From Dactylorhiza incarnata (taxonomy: Eukaryota; Streptophyta; Magnoliopsida; Asparagales; Orchidaceae): DNA of 64,000 nucleotides. Positions 21,464-33,620 of the stretch are shown here, piece after piece. The position numbers and the translations under genes were made by a program. The notes under the pieces were generated by a model. It made no database searches. It saw only the letters and a program-made list of their open reading frames with translations, and was not told where the DNA came from. The stretch is from NCBI GenBank assembly GCA_033032865.1, contig JAWHQI010000009.1:13348001-13412000 (forward strand), in the 5' to 3' direction. Positions within the stretch are counted from its first letter, which is position 1; the number at the start of each line of letters is the position of its first letter.

Positions 21464-22800
21464 TCAACGACATACTCCTTTGGAGAAACAGACAGTAAGC
21501 CCCTTCTGGACAAGTTGTCCAATGCTAAGAAGATTTTGTGCAAGATTAGGTTTGGTCTGCCTAGTTTTGGAGAGAACAGTGATACTCTCTTTTCCTTCAA
21601 TCAGAATGGATTTCCCATCACCGAGAAAGACGTGATATTTGAAGGTCTCGTCTAAAGAGGTAAAATATGCTTTGTCGTTGTACATGTGAATCGAGCACCT
21701 GCTATCGATGAACCAAACACCATATTTATCGGTTTCTGTCTTCAGGTTGGTATAAAGCAGAACTTCTCCATTCTCATTTGGTTCCTCCTCCCCAAAATTT
21801 GCTTCTTCATTATGCCAACAGTCTTTATCCAAATGGTTGGGATGTTTACATCTTTTTGCATTTTTAAAAACAATCCTTTGTTTCATGATTAGTTCTTTTG
21901 CACAAGGTACAAAAATGGTTTGATCTTTTATTGATAGGAAACTGTCCTCTTCATTTCCCCCTGCCTCTTCCAAATGGGGGAAGTTGATAATTTTCATTGT
22001 GAAATTTATGTGATGGGGAATGAATATTAGCTTGGGTTTGGAAAGAACTTTTAAGAGGCAGCGACCTTTTCATTCTATCCTCGTGAGCTTGAAGAGATCC
22101 TTGATGCTCAATGACGAACATAGCTGAAATGTCTCGGGCTTCTTCAATAGCCATGACAACATTGTCGAAAACTAGGGGAAGAGAGCAAAGGATTTTTTAG
22201 AATACTTTGGAGTCGGCAATTTGATCTCCAAAGTTCTTAATCTTATTTACAATGGTACTGATATGAGCAATGAAGTCTTGAACTTTTTCATCAGGTGTCA
22301 TGTTGATCATTTTGAAATTTTTCCATAAGGTTTGAAGTTTTATGGTTATTACCTTTTGAGATCCTTTAAACTCATCACGGAGAATATCCCAAGCTTATTT
22401 TGCAGAGTTTGCACCCACGATACGCAGGAAAATTGTGTTGGTCACACCTTGTTGGATGATGAGTAGTGTCTTGGCATCCCGCATTTGCTCTTCTGGGCTA
22501 GCAGTGGCAGTCACATCTTTTGTAGCCTTGCTGGTAGCAGCAACTTGGATTCCTTGGTCCAAAACATTCCAAAGACCTTGAGACAGGAAAAGAGTTTTCA
22601 TTTTGAATGCTCATAATTCATATGAATCTCCTTCGAACAGTGGGACACCAGTCTGAGAGTAGTTAGGGGTGCTAGATGATGAACCATGCCAAGACAGAGG
22701 ATGGAGATATCCAAGGATCTGTGGAACCCAAACTTTGATACTAGTGTAGGTAAATTGAAACACACAGGAAACGAATAACATGTGGAAAGAAAAGATAATT
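21464..22800 (-). pseudogene. C1: Ty1/copia gag and protease remnant
   Basis: From right to left: gag N-terminus (SSSSTPNYSQTGVPLFEGDS, MKTLFLSQGLWNVL), gag body with a stop near 22395 and further frame breaks, a CCHC-type knuckle remnant (CKHPNHLDKDCWH, where the usual CX2C spacing is lost), and a protease region whose active site reads WFIDSRC instead of WFIDSGC. The frame ends LLSIGQLVQKGLTVCFSKGV, where integrase should follow, at a junction with AT1 near 21430-21464. It belongs to a copia group different from S1, S3 and S5. A decayed tRNA-iMet site, TAGTATCAAAG, is at about 22733-22743. Confidence 0.75.
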
Positions 22801-23199
22801 CTCATTCAGTAAGAAAACCAACCCATCACATTACATATTTATAATGATGGAATGCTAATGGTTTGCAGGAAAATGAAATGATTACAAGAGAAGAGAAATA
22901 ACTGCAACATTAAAAGAAACAACATAAATGGAAATGATAAGTGGTGCTTCGACTTCTGATTGGTGATGCATCGGCTCCAGCAATAATATTAAAATGTCCA
23001 GAATAATTCTTCTACAGGAACTGGAACTCAGATGCAGATCTGAAACAATGTTGTCACCTTGAGCGGTAGTTTCCATCACTTGGGGGTAATAATGAAGAAT
23101 CTTAGACCTGATATCCTAGAACTAAGTTGTAGCATTGTGTGATGATTTCTATCTATAAATAATGATGTGTTCTATCATTTATATCACTTGGACAATGAA
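22745..23199 (-). repeat. C1 5' LTR or leader, partial
   Basis: Immediately right of the decayed primer-binding site the plus strand reads TGTAGG, consistent with an LTR ending CCTACA in minus orientation. A TATA-like TATTTATAG occurs near 23148-23160 on the minus strand. The S3 element interrupts this sequence at 23200, and the remaining part may be 50290-50409. The distal LTR end is not certain. Confidence 0.4.
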
Positions 23200-24077
23200 T
23201 AAAAGTGCACAGTGTACCTCTGAGAATCCTCTAGAGGGGGTGGGGTGAATAGAGATTTAAAATATTTTCTATCCTAACTGTTAAAACAATAAACTTAATT
23301 AAGGATTTATACTGAACAAGAACACAGGCAGAATAAATAGGCTGCAGAAAATAAGTTGGGACAGCACAGAAATTTAGCAACCGAAAGACACACAGAATTC
23401 TTATAGAGGTTCCCCAAAATGTGGGTAGTCCTCTCTTCTACCACCTGGTAGGAATGCACCACTGTGCCTAAGTCTTTTCATAAGGAGACTCTTAGAACCA
23501 ATGATCTTTTAACAAGGAGATCCTGAACCACCAGATCTTTTGATAAGGAGATCTTGAACCACCAGATCTTTTGATAAGGAGATCTTGAACCACTGAATCC
23601 TTTGAAGAGGGATTAATAAAACTCTTTTACAGAATGAGAAAGAAGAAGAAGGGAGAAGGTTGAAGGAATTCTGTTCTCAGAATTCTTGAAGATGGTTGTA
23701 TGAAGATCAGCCTATAGTTGTTCTAAAGGATCTGCTCCTGATTAGCCCCTGCTTTAGATAGTGATGATTTGCAGAAGCTTTTATTGTCAGATCCTTTCTT
23801 CTTTTTAAATTATGATCTGGCTGCTAAGAGATTGTGATGAAGAGCAGCTTTCAGATCCTCCGTTCTATTTGATGAAGAACAACAGAGCCTTCTTTTCTTT
23901 TCTCTTTGCTGTGTTAGGGTTCCTGAGAGAGGGAGAACAAGAGGAAACACCAGAAAATGAAGGAGACGGCTGATTGTGATAAAAATGCCTTGTTTGCCTA
24001 TGTCTTCCCTTCTCTTTTTATTCTTCTTTATTCAAATTTGAATATCTTTCCCTTTTTGATATCCTTGATAAGGTAAT
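23200..24077 (-). repeat. S3 3' LTR, left segment
   Basis: It matches the S3 5' LTR from its CTTTCA end (here mutated to CTTTTA) to GGTAAT, where AT2 has inserted. Tandem hairpin units lie at about 23480-23600. The last five bases, GTAAT (24073-24077), are the left copy of the AT2 TSD. Confidence 0.9.
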
Positions 24078-24349
24078 TGATGAGTCCTGATCATATACAC
24101 TTTTATGGACTCATCTGGGCCGTTTATTTAGTCATTTCACCGCACTTTAGCCCTGTTATAGTTCATATTGATCATTCTATGCTAGGTGCACTTTTGGCCC
24201 ATTTTGGTGTGATTTCGTGCTTAACTTCGTTATTAGTTTTCATGTGCTGTTAAGTTCCACTTTCAGTGGCTAGACCGGTGTTGTATGCTGGAACAGGTGT
24301 CGTGCAGGTGTTCCCGGTACAATTCTGTACAGGAACACTACGCACGATC

Positions 24350-24600
24350 ACTGGCTCCAGCGCGCACGACCACTGGTCGTGCGCCACTGATCGTGCGCAC
24401 TTAACGCCCATTTTATGAGTTCTGTTTGGGCTTATCGCACGACCATTTACGATAGTGCGCACGACCACCGGTCGTGCGCCACTGATCGTGCGAATATGTA
24501 TTTTATAAATTTCTTTCCTTTCAGGCTCCACCCAGGTAGCGCGCACGATCGCAGAACTCCAGTGCGCACGACCGCTGGTCGTGCGCCAATGACCGTGCGC
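24350..24600 (+). repeat. AT2 LTR palindrome cluster
   Basis: Three main inverted repeats: GCGCACGACCA-C-TGGTCGTGC extended by GC (11-bp arms, about 24362-24384), then GCGCACGACC with GGTCGTGCGC arms around 24457-24479 and 24562-24584. Each is followed by a related half-site such as CACTGATCGTGCG or CAATGACCGTGCGC. The cluster ends about 20 bp before the TATA box. The 3' LTR has the same set with transitions. Confidence 0.9.
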
Positions 24601-24618
24601 AGTATTCATTTCAGCGCC

Positions 24619-24627
24619 TATATATAT
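24619..24627 (+). promoter_or_regulatory. AT2 5' LTR TATA box
   Basis: TATATATA after GCGCC and next to the palindrome cluster. The same sequence is at 32744-32752 in the 3' LTR. It is the best candidate for the genomic RNA promoter. Confidence 0.65.
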
Positions 24628-25496
24628 CCTGTTCGCGAATTAGGGCAGGATCCAGCCGCCGGGAGCGGATTTCCCAGTCCGTACGCGGCCAACTACCCTT
24701 CTTGGACACCTCCACTTCATCTCCTACGCAAGGGGAAGTCTTCTCCAACCATTCCAAGCTTTTCTCCATTGTCCGGGAGCGTTCTCCACCATCCGCAAGC
24801 CCTCAAGCAACTGTTTTCCATTCCAGTCCGGAGAGAAGAAGAGTAAATCTGAGGAAGAAGACGACGGAACTACGTAGAGAAATCGTGATAGTTTCTCTAC
24901 GCCGGAAGCATTGGCCGCCCGAGTCCGGAGGTAGCCCGACAACCTACCATTCCGGCCGTGAACGGCCGCTAGTCTTCACCCATCGGTTATCTCTTCCTTC
25001 TTTCCTTTGTTGTAATCGTTGAATCTTGTAAACCTGAATAGTATGATGTTTGGTTTATTTGAAATGAATGTTTCTTTGCACTTCATCATTGCTTGCTTGT
25101 GAATCACTTCGTTCCCACTCACTCACTCACGCACACAAGGTGTTCGATCCGCGTTAGCAAGAGCTAACGGCGTTCGTGAAGAGGTGTTTGCGACCCTCAC
25201 CTTCTCGCACTTGAGCACGCTCCATCCGCCTCTCGAAGTACGGCATCACGGCCGTCGCATCCATCTCACCTTGCGAAGCGGTGTTTTCGACCCGCAACTC
25301 TTTTACTGTTGTTAAGAGTAGGAAAAACCAACCAAAGCCCCCTTTTTGTGTTTGTTAACGCTTGTGTAACAATAGTCACACTACGCGATTCGATCACCCA
25401 ACCTGCATTCCTCAAGAGACCGACATCCGAGGATTCCATTCTCCACATTTATTACTTGACAGCGACCGGTGCACTTGCCGACACGCATCAAGTTTT

Positions 25497-25514
25497 TGGC
25501 GCCGTTGCCGGGGA
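25497..25514 (+). other. AT2 primer-binding site (tRNA-Asp)
   Basis: TGGCGCCGTTGCCGGGGA is complementary to the 3' end of plant tRNA-Asp, the usual primer of Athila elements. It begins 7 bases after the LTR end and is unmutated. Confidence 0.9.
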
Positions 25515-25687
25515 ATGCAGACGTGACGAATTCGTCTGCGTGAAAAAATCGTTGCACGAGGAACTTTTCTCTTTTATTAATTCTCTTTGTTTACCTCTGT
25601 TGTCTTTGCTTATTTTTGATACGCACATTTCTTTACCTTCGTCCTTTCCATCGTGCGCTAATCTTTTGGGTTTCAAGTATTCCTAGC

Positions 25688-28600
25688 ATGACCTCCATTC
25701 AGGAATACATCTATCAAGGAAGTTTAAATGATCTAAAGGTTCAAGCACAAAGGAACGCTCATGACTTCGGGATTTCCTCCGACATCATTGAGTATATGAC
25801 TGGGAACTGCAAGTTCAGTGGGGATAAACATGAAGATGCGGTGCAACACGTGCAGAACTTCTTAGAAATTTACTACACATGTATATTCAGTGGAGTTGAA
25901 AACGACCCACAAAAGATTCTAGCATTTTCATTTTCCCTACATAATAAAGCCAAAAGTTGGTACTGGGATTTCCGGAAAAAAGAGGCGACCTCATGGAAGC
26001 AGCTCGATGGGAGATTTTTGCATGAGTTTCAACACCGTACCCGAGTGTTGGACAAGTACAGGAAACTCATAACTTTCGGTCAGGGAAAGGAGGAGACTCT
26101 AGTTGATGCTTCGGAGCGTTTTCAATCCCTGCATCGGGGATGCTACCGCGAAGATCTATCAGAGGTCTTTCTAATTCAAATTTTCTATTTCGGCGTGTTG
26201 GACAAATTCCGTCTGTTATTCGATGTGGCAGCTAGAGGGGCCCTGTTTAATAAATCGGGGAAGGACGCGTGGGAAGTGGTCGTGAATATTGTTCACACCA
26301 GCTAGCACTGGAGTCATGTCATTCTTTCCCCCAGTACTGCTGAAGTGAACGCAGTAACATTCCACGGAGCTGCGGGTCACGTTCCATCAGGGCAAACAGA
26401 GCCGTTAGCAGCTTTGGTGGTCGGGATGCTGGATAAAATGAATGACCAATCTTCCGCAATTCAACAGCTTCACTCCACTATAGGGATTCTTACCAATGTT
26501 GTTTCTGGGCTTGCAATTCAGCATCCGGAGTCTGTGAATACCATGCGATTGAGAAACGGTAGAGGTGTTGACTATCCTCCTCGATAGGAATCACTTGTGA
26601 GGCCCACTGACAAGTGTAATTCAGACATGGCCGAGAAGCAGACTCAGATTCATGTTGAGCCAGACCTCGTGAGCGAGGCACAACCCTCGGGAAGTGTTGT
26701 TCATCCCCCATTCCCCCACTGGTTGCGAAACGAGAAATTCGAGAAGCAGTTCCGCAAATTCCTGGAAATAATGAAAGGAGTGCATGTGAGCATCCCTCTG
26801 ATTGAAGCCATTTCTCAAATGCCGGGCTACTCCAAGTTCTTGAAAGACTTGATTTCGAAGCGGAGACTGTTGGAGGATCTCAAGACTATCGACCTTACTG
26901 AGGAGTGCTCCGCCATCATCTCCAATATGCCCACAAAGTGCAAAGATCCGGGCAGCTTCACTATTCCGTGCAGGATCGGTCATCACCGTTTCAGCCAGGC
27001 GCTCTGTGATTTGGGGGCATCAATCAACTTGATGCCGCTCTCTATCTTTCGTGAACTAGGTGCAGGGACCTTGAAGCCGACACGGGTAATGCTACAGCTA
27101 GCTGATCGGTCGATCAAAAAACCGTCTGGAATTGTCGAGGACCTCACAATAGTAGTAAACGGCCTCGCATTTCCAGCCGATTTTGTCATCCTCGACATGA
27201 AGGTTGATACTTTGGTGCCCATTATCTTGGGGCGGCCCTTTCTCGCTACAGCTCGTGCTATCATTAATGTGGAGCAGGGGGAGCTCACGCTCAGATTGGG
27301 GGAGGACGCTATATCCTTTAACGTCCACAACCCGTCGCAACTCTTCCAAATCACGGAATGCGAACCGACTGAGCTGCTTGAAGAATTCGATGACCAGATC
27401 GATGTGGATTTGGATGACTGCGAGATGTGTTGGCGGCGCGAGGACTTGGGCAATGACGGGGCTCATTCGAACCAGCCCGATATTCCACATTCAATCGGAG
27501 GGCCATCCAGTGATTCTGTTGATCCAAACATTTTTCCGGCTCTCAAACAACTATCGGATTCTCTAAAGTACGTTTTTCTTGGAGAAAATGCCACGCATCC
27601 AGTGATTATTTCCGCAGCTCTTTCCGCAGCTAACGAAACCGCATTAGTGGGTGTGCTGAGAAAGTACCATAAAGTCTTCGGACGCTCTCTTGCAGACATT
27701 AAGGGAATCAGCCCCACTGTCTGCATGCATAAGATCCTTCTTGAAGATCAGTACAAACCCTCAGCACAGCCCCAAAGGCGTTTGAACCCAAAAATGCAAG
27801 AGGTAGTGAAGGCAGAAGTGATAAAGCTCTTAGACGCTGGCATCATTTACCCAATCAGCGATAGCAAATGGGTCAGCCTAGTTCAGGTGGTACCGAAAAA
27901 GGGAGGGATTACCGTTGTTGCCAATGAAAAGAATGAGCTGCTACCTACCCGAATGATCACCGGGTGGAGAGCCTGCATCGATTACCGCAAGCTAAATGAT
28001 GCTACACGAAAGGATCATTTCCCACTCCCCTTCATTGATCAGATGTTAGAAAAGTTAGCGGGGCAGGACTACTACTGTTTCTTGGACGGGTACTCAGGTT
28101 ACAATCAAATCTTAATAGACCCGTCTGATCAAGACAAAACAACATTTACATGTCCCTCAGGTACCTTTGCATTTAAAAGAATGCCATTCGGACTGTGTAA
28201 TGCCCCAGCAACCTTCCAACGATGTATGCTCGCTATTTTCGCTGACATAGTGGGAGACTTCCTCGAAGTTTTCATGGATGACTTTACTCTCTTTGGCAGC
28301 AGCTTCGATTCTTGCCTCGCAAATTTGGCCAAGACTTTGAAGCGGTGTGAGGACACCAATCTTGTCTTGAACTGGGAGAAATGCCATTTTATGGTGCGCG
28401 AAGGAATTGTGTTGGGGCATAAGGTTTCCTGCCAAGGGCTCGAGGTGGATCAAGCGAAGGTAAGTGTTATTAGAAACCTCCCTCCGCCTACGTCAGTGAA
28501 AGGTATCCGAAGTTTTCTTGGTCATGTGGGATTTTATCGAAGGTTTATTAAGGACTTTTCATCCATTTCGAAGCCTTTATCTCGCTTACTCGTTAAGGAT

Positions 28601-30472
28601 GTCCCCTTCCACTTCGACGATGCATGTATGCAGGCCTTTGAAACTTTACGGGGACAACTCATCTCGGCTCCAATTTTGGTGGCACCCGACTGGAATTTAC
28701 CCTTTATTATCATGTGTGATGCAAGTGATGTGGCCGTAGGTGCTGTACTCGGTCAAAAGAAAGATAAGACTTTTCACACCATTGCGTACGCCAGTCGAAC
28801 TCTCAACAGCGAGCAAGCAAACTATACCACCACGGAGAAAGAAATGCTAGCCGTGGTCTTCGCCTTTGAAAAATTTCACTCATACTTGGTACTTTCCGAA
28901 GTAATCGTGTACACGGACCACGCTGCACTCAGGTATCTTTTCAGCAAAAAAGAATCCAAATCGCGTCTGATTCGCTGGATTTTACTCTTGCAGGAATACA
29001 ATTTTGTAATCAAAGACAAGAAAGGGGTGGAGAACGTGATAGCTGATCATCTTTTGCGGTTGGAGTACGACATGACGGCCGACATCCCCAACAGCTTTAT
29101 GGAGGAAACGAACAATTATTTCCCAGATGAGAAGTTATTCGCAATCACTACGCCTCATCCAACAGCCCCATGGTACGCTGATATTGCTAACTACTTGGCT
29201 TGTAAAACCCTTTCTCCGAATCTGTCCCCTCAGCAAAGACGGAAGCTTGCCTCTGATTCAAAATACTATTTTTGGGAAGACCCACTCTTATTCCATACGT
29301 GCATTGATGTAATTATCAGACGCTGCGTTCCTGAAGCCGAGTTTCAGTCTATACTGCAGCACTGCCATGATAGAGAAGTTGGCGGGCACTTCGGGGCCGT
29401 TCGAACAGCGCGAAAAATCTTGCAATGCGGATTATTTTGGCCAACCCTCTTCAGGGACGCCCATGCTAATGTCACCAAGTGTGACGAATGCCAAAGGACC
29501 GGAAATATCTCCCGGCGTAACGAGATGCCCCTCAATAACATGTTGGTCTGCGAACCATTTGATGTCTGGGGGATAGACTTTATAGGTCCTTTCCCAATGT
29601 CTCATGGTAAGCATTATATCATTGTGGCAGTTGATTATGTCTCAAAATGGGTGGAGGCCGAGGCGGTTGCCACGAATGATGCCAGCACGGTGCTACATTT
29701 TATCCACAAGAATATCTTCTCCAGGTTTGGGACGCCGAGAACTATTATCAGCGACGGCGGTAGTCATTTTTGTAATAAGCAGTTTGTGCAGCTCATGAAA
29801 AAGTTTGGGGTCCATCATAAAATTTCCTTAGCATACCACCCCCAAACATGTGGACAAGTAGAAGTATCCAACCACGAGCTCAAGCGAATAATCGAGAAAT
29901 CAATACATTCAAATAGGAAGGAGTGGTCTAAAAAGGTCGACGACGCATTATGGGCTTACCGGACCGCTTTCAAAACACCTATCGGCATGACTCCGTTTCA
30001 ATTCGTTTATGGCAAGGCATGCCATCTCCCTGTGGAGCTGGAGCATAAAGCATTATGGGAAACCAAACTGTTGAACATGGACATTGGAGCCGCGGCCAAG
30101 GCGCGTCGTTCACAACTCAACGAATTGGAAGAGCTCCGGCATTTCGCTTATGAAAATGCTCGCATCTACAAAGAGAAAACAAAAAAATGGCATGATCGAC
30201 ACATCATCCCTAAGGAGTTCAAAATTGGGGACCAAGTGCTGCTTTACAACTCCCGTCTCCGCCTCTTTCCAGGAAAGTTAAAATCGAGGTGGAGCGGTCC
30301 TTTCTCGGTGACCGACGTCACTCCCTTTGGTGCCATCGAAATATCAGGGGATAAGGGAGACAAATTTAAGGTCAATGGGCATCGACTGAAGTTATACGAT
30401 GGCACAATTATAAATAAGGAGTGTCAGTTGGTCACATTGGGAGACGAGCACCATAAAAGTGCTCACAGTTGA
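25688..30472 (+). pseudogene. AT2 gag-pol polyprotein, one frame with two TAG codons
   Basis: From the ATG at 25688 one frame of 1595 codons runs to the TGA at 30470-30472, interrupted only by TAG at 26303-26305 and 26585-26587. Gag is 25688 to about 26584. Pol order is: aspartic protease (DLGAS from 27008), reverse transcriptase with the FMDD catalytic motif at 28271-28282, RNase H ([10 protein letters not shown] near 28715), integrase zinc finger (H..H then CDEC near 29480), catalytic regions [10 protein letters not shown] (from 29567), ISDGG (about 29745) and GQVEVSN (about 29854), and a C-terminus [13 protein letters not shown] with no chromodomain. The protein would copy and integrate element RNA. 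Whether the TAGs are mutations or readthrough sites is unknown; other reading-frame damage is not visible. Confidence 0.9.
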
Positions 30473-32202
30473 TGTTCTGTATTTCTCTTATTTTGTGAAA
30501 CTTTCTCTTGCACTTTTATTTAATTTCTGTGCTCTTTAAACATTTATAATACAGGTATTTGGTCCAGCTTAAGGACATAAAACAAAAGTGTTGCTGGGAG
30601 ACAACCCAGATTTGCTGTTTTTGTTTTTCTAACCTATTTCAATTCAGTTTTTATCTATTTTTTGCTGCTTTTAGTTGTATCGTTTGCAGGTGTGCTTTGT
30701 ACTTCGTGTTGGCGGATGCTGCGGATCGTGCATGAAATTAACACCAATCTTCCGGTAATGTGTAGATTGAGTCTGGGGGAGAGCATGTGTCATCCACTTT
30801 GCGCACGAGTTGCACCGCATGCTAGATGTGTTTTAAATCTTTCATTGTCATTATCATTATTCCACGCTTCTTGCACCACTTCACCCACATGAGTGCACGC
30901 TTACCTATTTGTCTGTTTCCGAAAAACCTGTTTTGGTTGGAATGTGAAATAGGATGTTAACGTAGGAATTACTATTAGGAGCGCGATGATGACTCGTGTA
31001 GTGTTCTAGTCACTTCGCATGCTATGGTAGAATTCGAGTAAAACTAGATTATCTTTATGCATCTAATTTATGTTTAGTATTTTTGCGTAGATTTAGATTT
31101 ATGATACTCAAGTGGTGAATGTGAATGAAATTGATGATAACCCGGTGTTGTGTGTGTACGAGCACTAGTCGTGTGTTGCTCGAGTCGGGAGGAAGGTTTA
31201 TCTTTCTCGTGGGCTAAGAACTTGCCCCAAGCGACTCTCGAAGCATGGGCGAGAGCGATTCGTCGAGTTAAACGTGATGTAGGCCACCTTTTGGCTAGTT
31301 TGAGCCTTATCATTCCCTGTCCTTTTCGCTCACCTTTGCATGCCAAATTTGTGCCTACCACTCCTTTGATCAGCTCCTCTTCATCCACCAAAGCCCGAAG
31401 CTTATCCCACTGTCGCAACCAAATTGATGTTTTCTGCACTCATTTTCTAGATTTGGTGTGATGTATGGAATCGTTGTGATGAGAAGGGGAAATTAACGCC
31501 ATTTCGCTGAAATTGTACCAACTGGGGGATAAGTAAAAGAAGAAAATCATATTGTAAAAAAGAAGAAAAAAAATCTGGAAAAAGTATATTGAAAAGAAAT
31601 CCTCCCGAGCTAAATAGAAAATTTGTTGGTGATTGTGAAGTAGGCCGTGTGCACACCTAGTTCTCATGATAAGTCTGGGGGTGTGTCACACGAGCGTTGT
31701 TTTTGGTTCTGTGTGGTGCAGCGTTCCGTTAGCTCACTTGGGTTGCGTAGCCATCGTGTTTAAATTTGAATATCATACCGCAGCCTAAGCCCCATTATAA
31801 TCCTAACTGCCCTATTGATTTGACTTATGAGTTTGCTAACGTCGTGGAGAGAGTGTGACCGGGCGAGCGTATGGTTCACGACGTTGATGGATTTCAGCAG
31901 AGTTATTCCTAAACCCCGACCTTGTGCAACACCCGCCTTAGCGTCTTGTTACTTTCACACCGGGCATGATCATTCGAATTCTTCATCATTCACCAACTGA
32001 GTTTTGATAAATCTCTAGTTACGCTTTAATACTTTCGTAAACTAGTTAGCATAGTTAGAATCTCTTGTTACTAGAATTTCTACTCGCATGCGTATGTTAC
32101 TTCGCACCGTACTCCTCTGTGTAATTTTCTATGTTAACTACCGTTTTCACACTCCACTGGATTTGTTTGCTCGGGACGCGCAAACAGGTAAGTCTGGGGG
32201 TG
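30473..32202 (+). other. AT2 post-pol non-coding region and polypurine tracts
   Basis: No env-like frame is present. A conserved block (GGTCCAGCTTAAGGACATAA, about 30556-30610) matches AT1 at 18138. AAGTCTGGGGG-type tracts occur at 30768-30780, 31671-31681 and 32190-32200; the last, next to the 3' LTR, is the functional position. GTGTGACCGGGCGAGC near 31854 also matches AT1. Conservation of block order between two diverged elements suggests cis-acting RNA sequence. Confidence 0.7.
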
Positions 32203-33615
32203 TGATGAGTCCTGATCATATACACTTTTATGGACTCATCTGGGCCGTTTATTTAGTCATTTCACCGCACTTTAGCCCTGTTATAGTTCATATTGATCAT
32301 TCTATGCTAGGTGCACTTTTGGCCCGTTTTGGTGTGATTTCGTGCTTAACTTCGTTATTAGTTTTCATCTGCTGTTAAGTTCCACTTTCAGTGGCTAGAC
32401 CGGTGTTGCATGATGGAACAGGTTTCGTGCAGGTGTTCCCGGTACAATTCTGTACAGGAACACTGCGCACGATCACTGGCTCCAGTGCGCACGACCACTG
32501 GTCGTGCGCCACTGATCGTGCGCACTTAACGCCCATTTTATGAGTTCTGTTTGGGCTTATCACACGACCATTTACGATAGTGCGCACGACCATCGGTCGT
32601 GCGCCACTGATCGTGCGAATATGTATTTAATAAATTTCTTTCCTTTCAGGCTCCACCCAGGTAGCGCGCACGATCGCAGAACTCCAGTGTGCATGACCAC
32701 TGGTCGTGCGCCAATGACCGTGCGCAGTATTCATTTCAGCGCCTATATATATCCTGTTCGCGTATTAGGGCAGGATCCAGCCGCCGGGAGCGGATTTCCT
32801 AGTCCGTACGCCGCCGACTACCCCTCTTGGACACCTCCACTTCATCTCCTACGCAAGGGGAAGTCTTCTCCAACCATTCCAAGCTTTTCTCCATTGTCCG
32901 GGAGCGTTCTCCACCATCCGCAAGCCCTCAAGCAACTGTTTTCCATTCCAGTCCGGCGAGAAGAAGAGTAAATCTGAGGAAGAAGACGACGGAACTACGT
33001 AGAGAAATCGTGACAGTTTCTCTACGCCGGAAGCATTGGCCGCCCGAGTCCAAAGGTAGCCCGACAACCTACCATTCCGGCCGTGAACGGCCGCTAGTCT
33101 TCACCCATCGGTTATCTCTTCCTTCTTTCCTTTGTTGTAATCGTTGAATCTTGTAAACCTGAATAGTATGATGTTTGGTTTATTTGAAATGAATGTTTCT
33201 TTGCACTTCATCATTGCTTGCTTGTGAATCACTTCGTTCCCACTCACTCACTCACGCACACAAGGTGTTCGATCCGCGTTAGCAAGAGCTAACGGCGTTT
33301 GTGAAGAGGTGTTTGCGACCCTCACCTTCTCGCACTTGAGCACACTCCATCCACCTCTCGAAGCACGGCATCGCGGCCGTCGCATCCATCTCACCTTGCA
33401 AAGCGGTGTTTTCGACCCGCAACTCTTTTACTGTTGTTAAGAGTAGGAAAAACCAACAAAAGCCCCCTTTTTGTGTTTGTTAACGCTTGTGTAACAATAG
33501 TCACACTACGCGATTCGATCACCCAACCTGCATTCCTCAAGAGACCGACATCCGGGGATTCCATTCTCCACATTTATTACTTGACAGCGACCGGTGCACT
33601 TGCCGACACGCATCA
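32203..33615 (+). repeat. AT2 3' LTR (1413 bp)
   Basis: It is colinear with the 5' LTR without length change, and substitutions are mostly transitions at CpG. It begins TGATGAGTCC and ends GCATCA, followed by the TSD GTAAT at 33616-33620. Confidence 0.95.
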
Positions 33616-33620
33616 GTAAT

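Larger units (their letters stand above)
24078..25490 (+). repeat. AT2 5' LTR (1413 bp)
   Basis: It begins TGATGAGTCCTGATC and ends GACACGCATCA. U3 holds a cluster of CGTGCG palindromes (24350-24600) and a TATA box at 24619-24627. Open frames of 143 and 106 codons inside it occur again in the 3' LTR at the same offsets and are by-products of LTR duplication rather than genes. Confidence 0.95.
24078..33615 (+). mobile_element. AT2: near-intact Athila-type Ty3/gypsy element (9538 bp)
   Basis: LTRs are 24078-25490 and 32203-33615, both exactly 1413 bp. The primer-binding site is complementary to tRNA-Asp (25497-25514), a single gag-pol frame runs 25688-30472, and a polypurine tract ends at 32202. 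The TSD GTAAT is perfect (24073-24077 and 33616-33620). The intact S3 5' LTR at about 49621 keeps the uninterrupted GGTAATCTGC, which serves as the empty site. By eye the LTRs differ by about 30-35 substitutions (roughly 97-98 % identity), many at CpG. No env-like ORF follows pol, although some Athila elements have one. Confidence 0.95.

Noticed and set aside
24415..25022. Open frames of 143 and 106 codons repeated at 32540-33147
   Set aside because: They occur at equal offsets in both AT2 LTRs because LTRs are duplicates. They overlap the promoter region and palindromes and show no protein features.
26621..27490. Antisense open frames of 120-156 codons within AT2 pol
   Set aside because: Mirror frames of a long coding sequence with no features of their own.
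30473..32202. Possible env-like gene after AT2 pol
   Set aside because: No frame above about 120 codons, no signal peptide or transmembrane segment, and block conservation looks non-coding.
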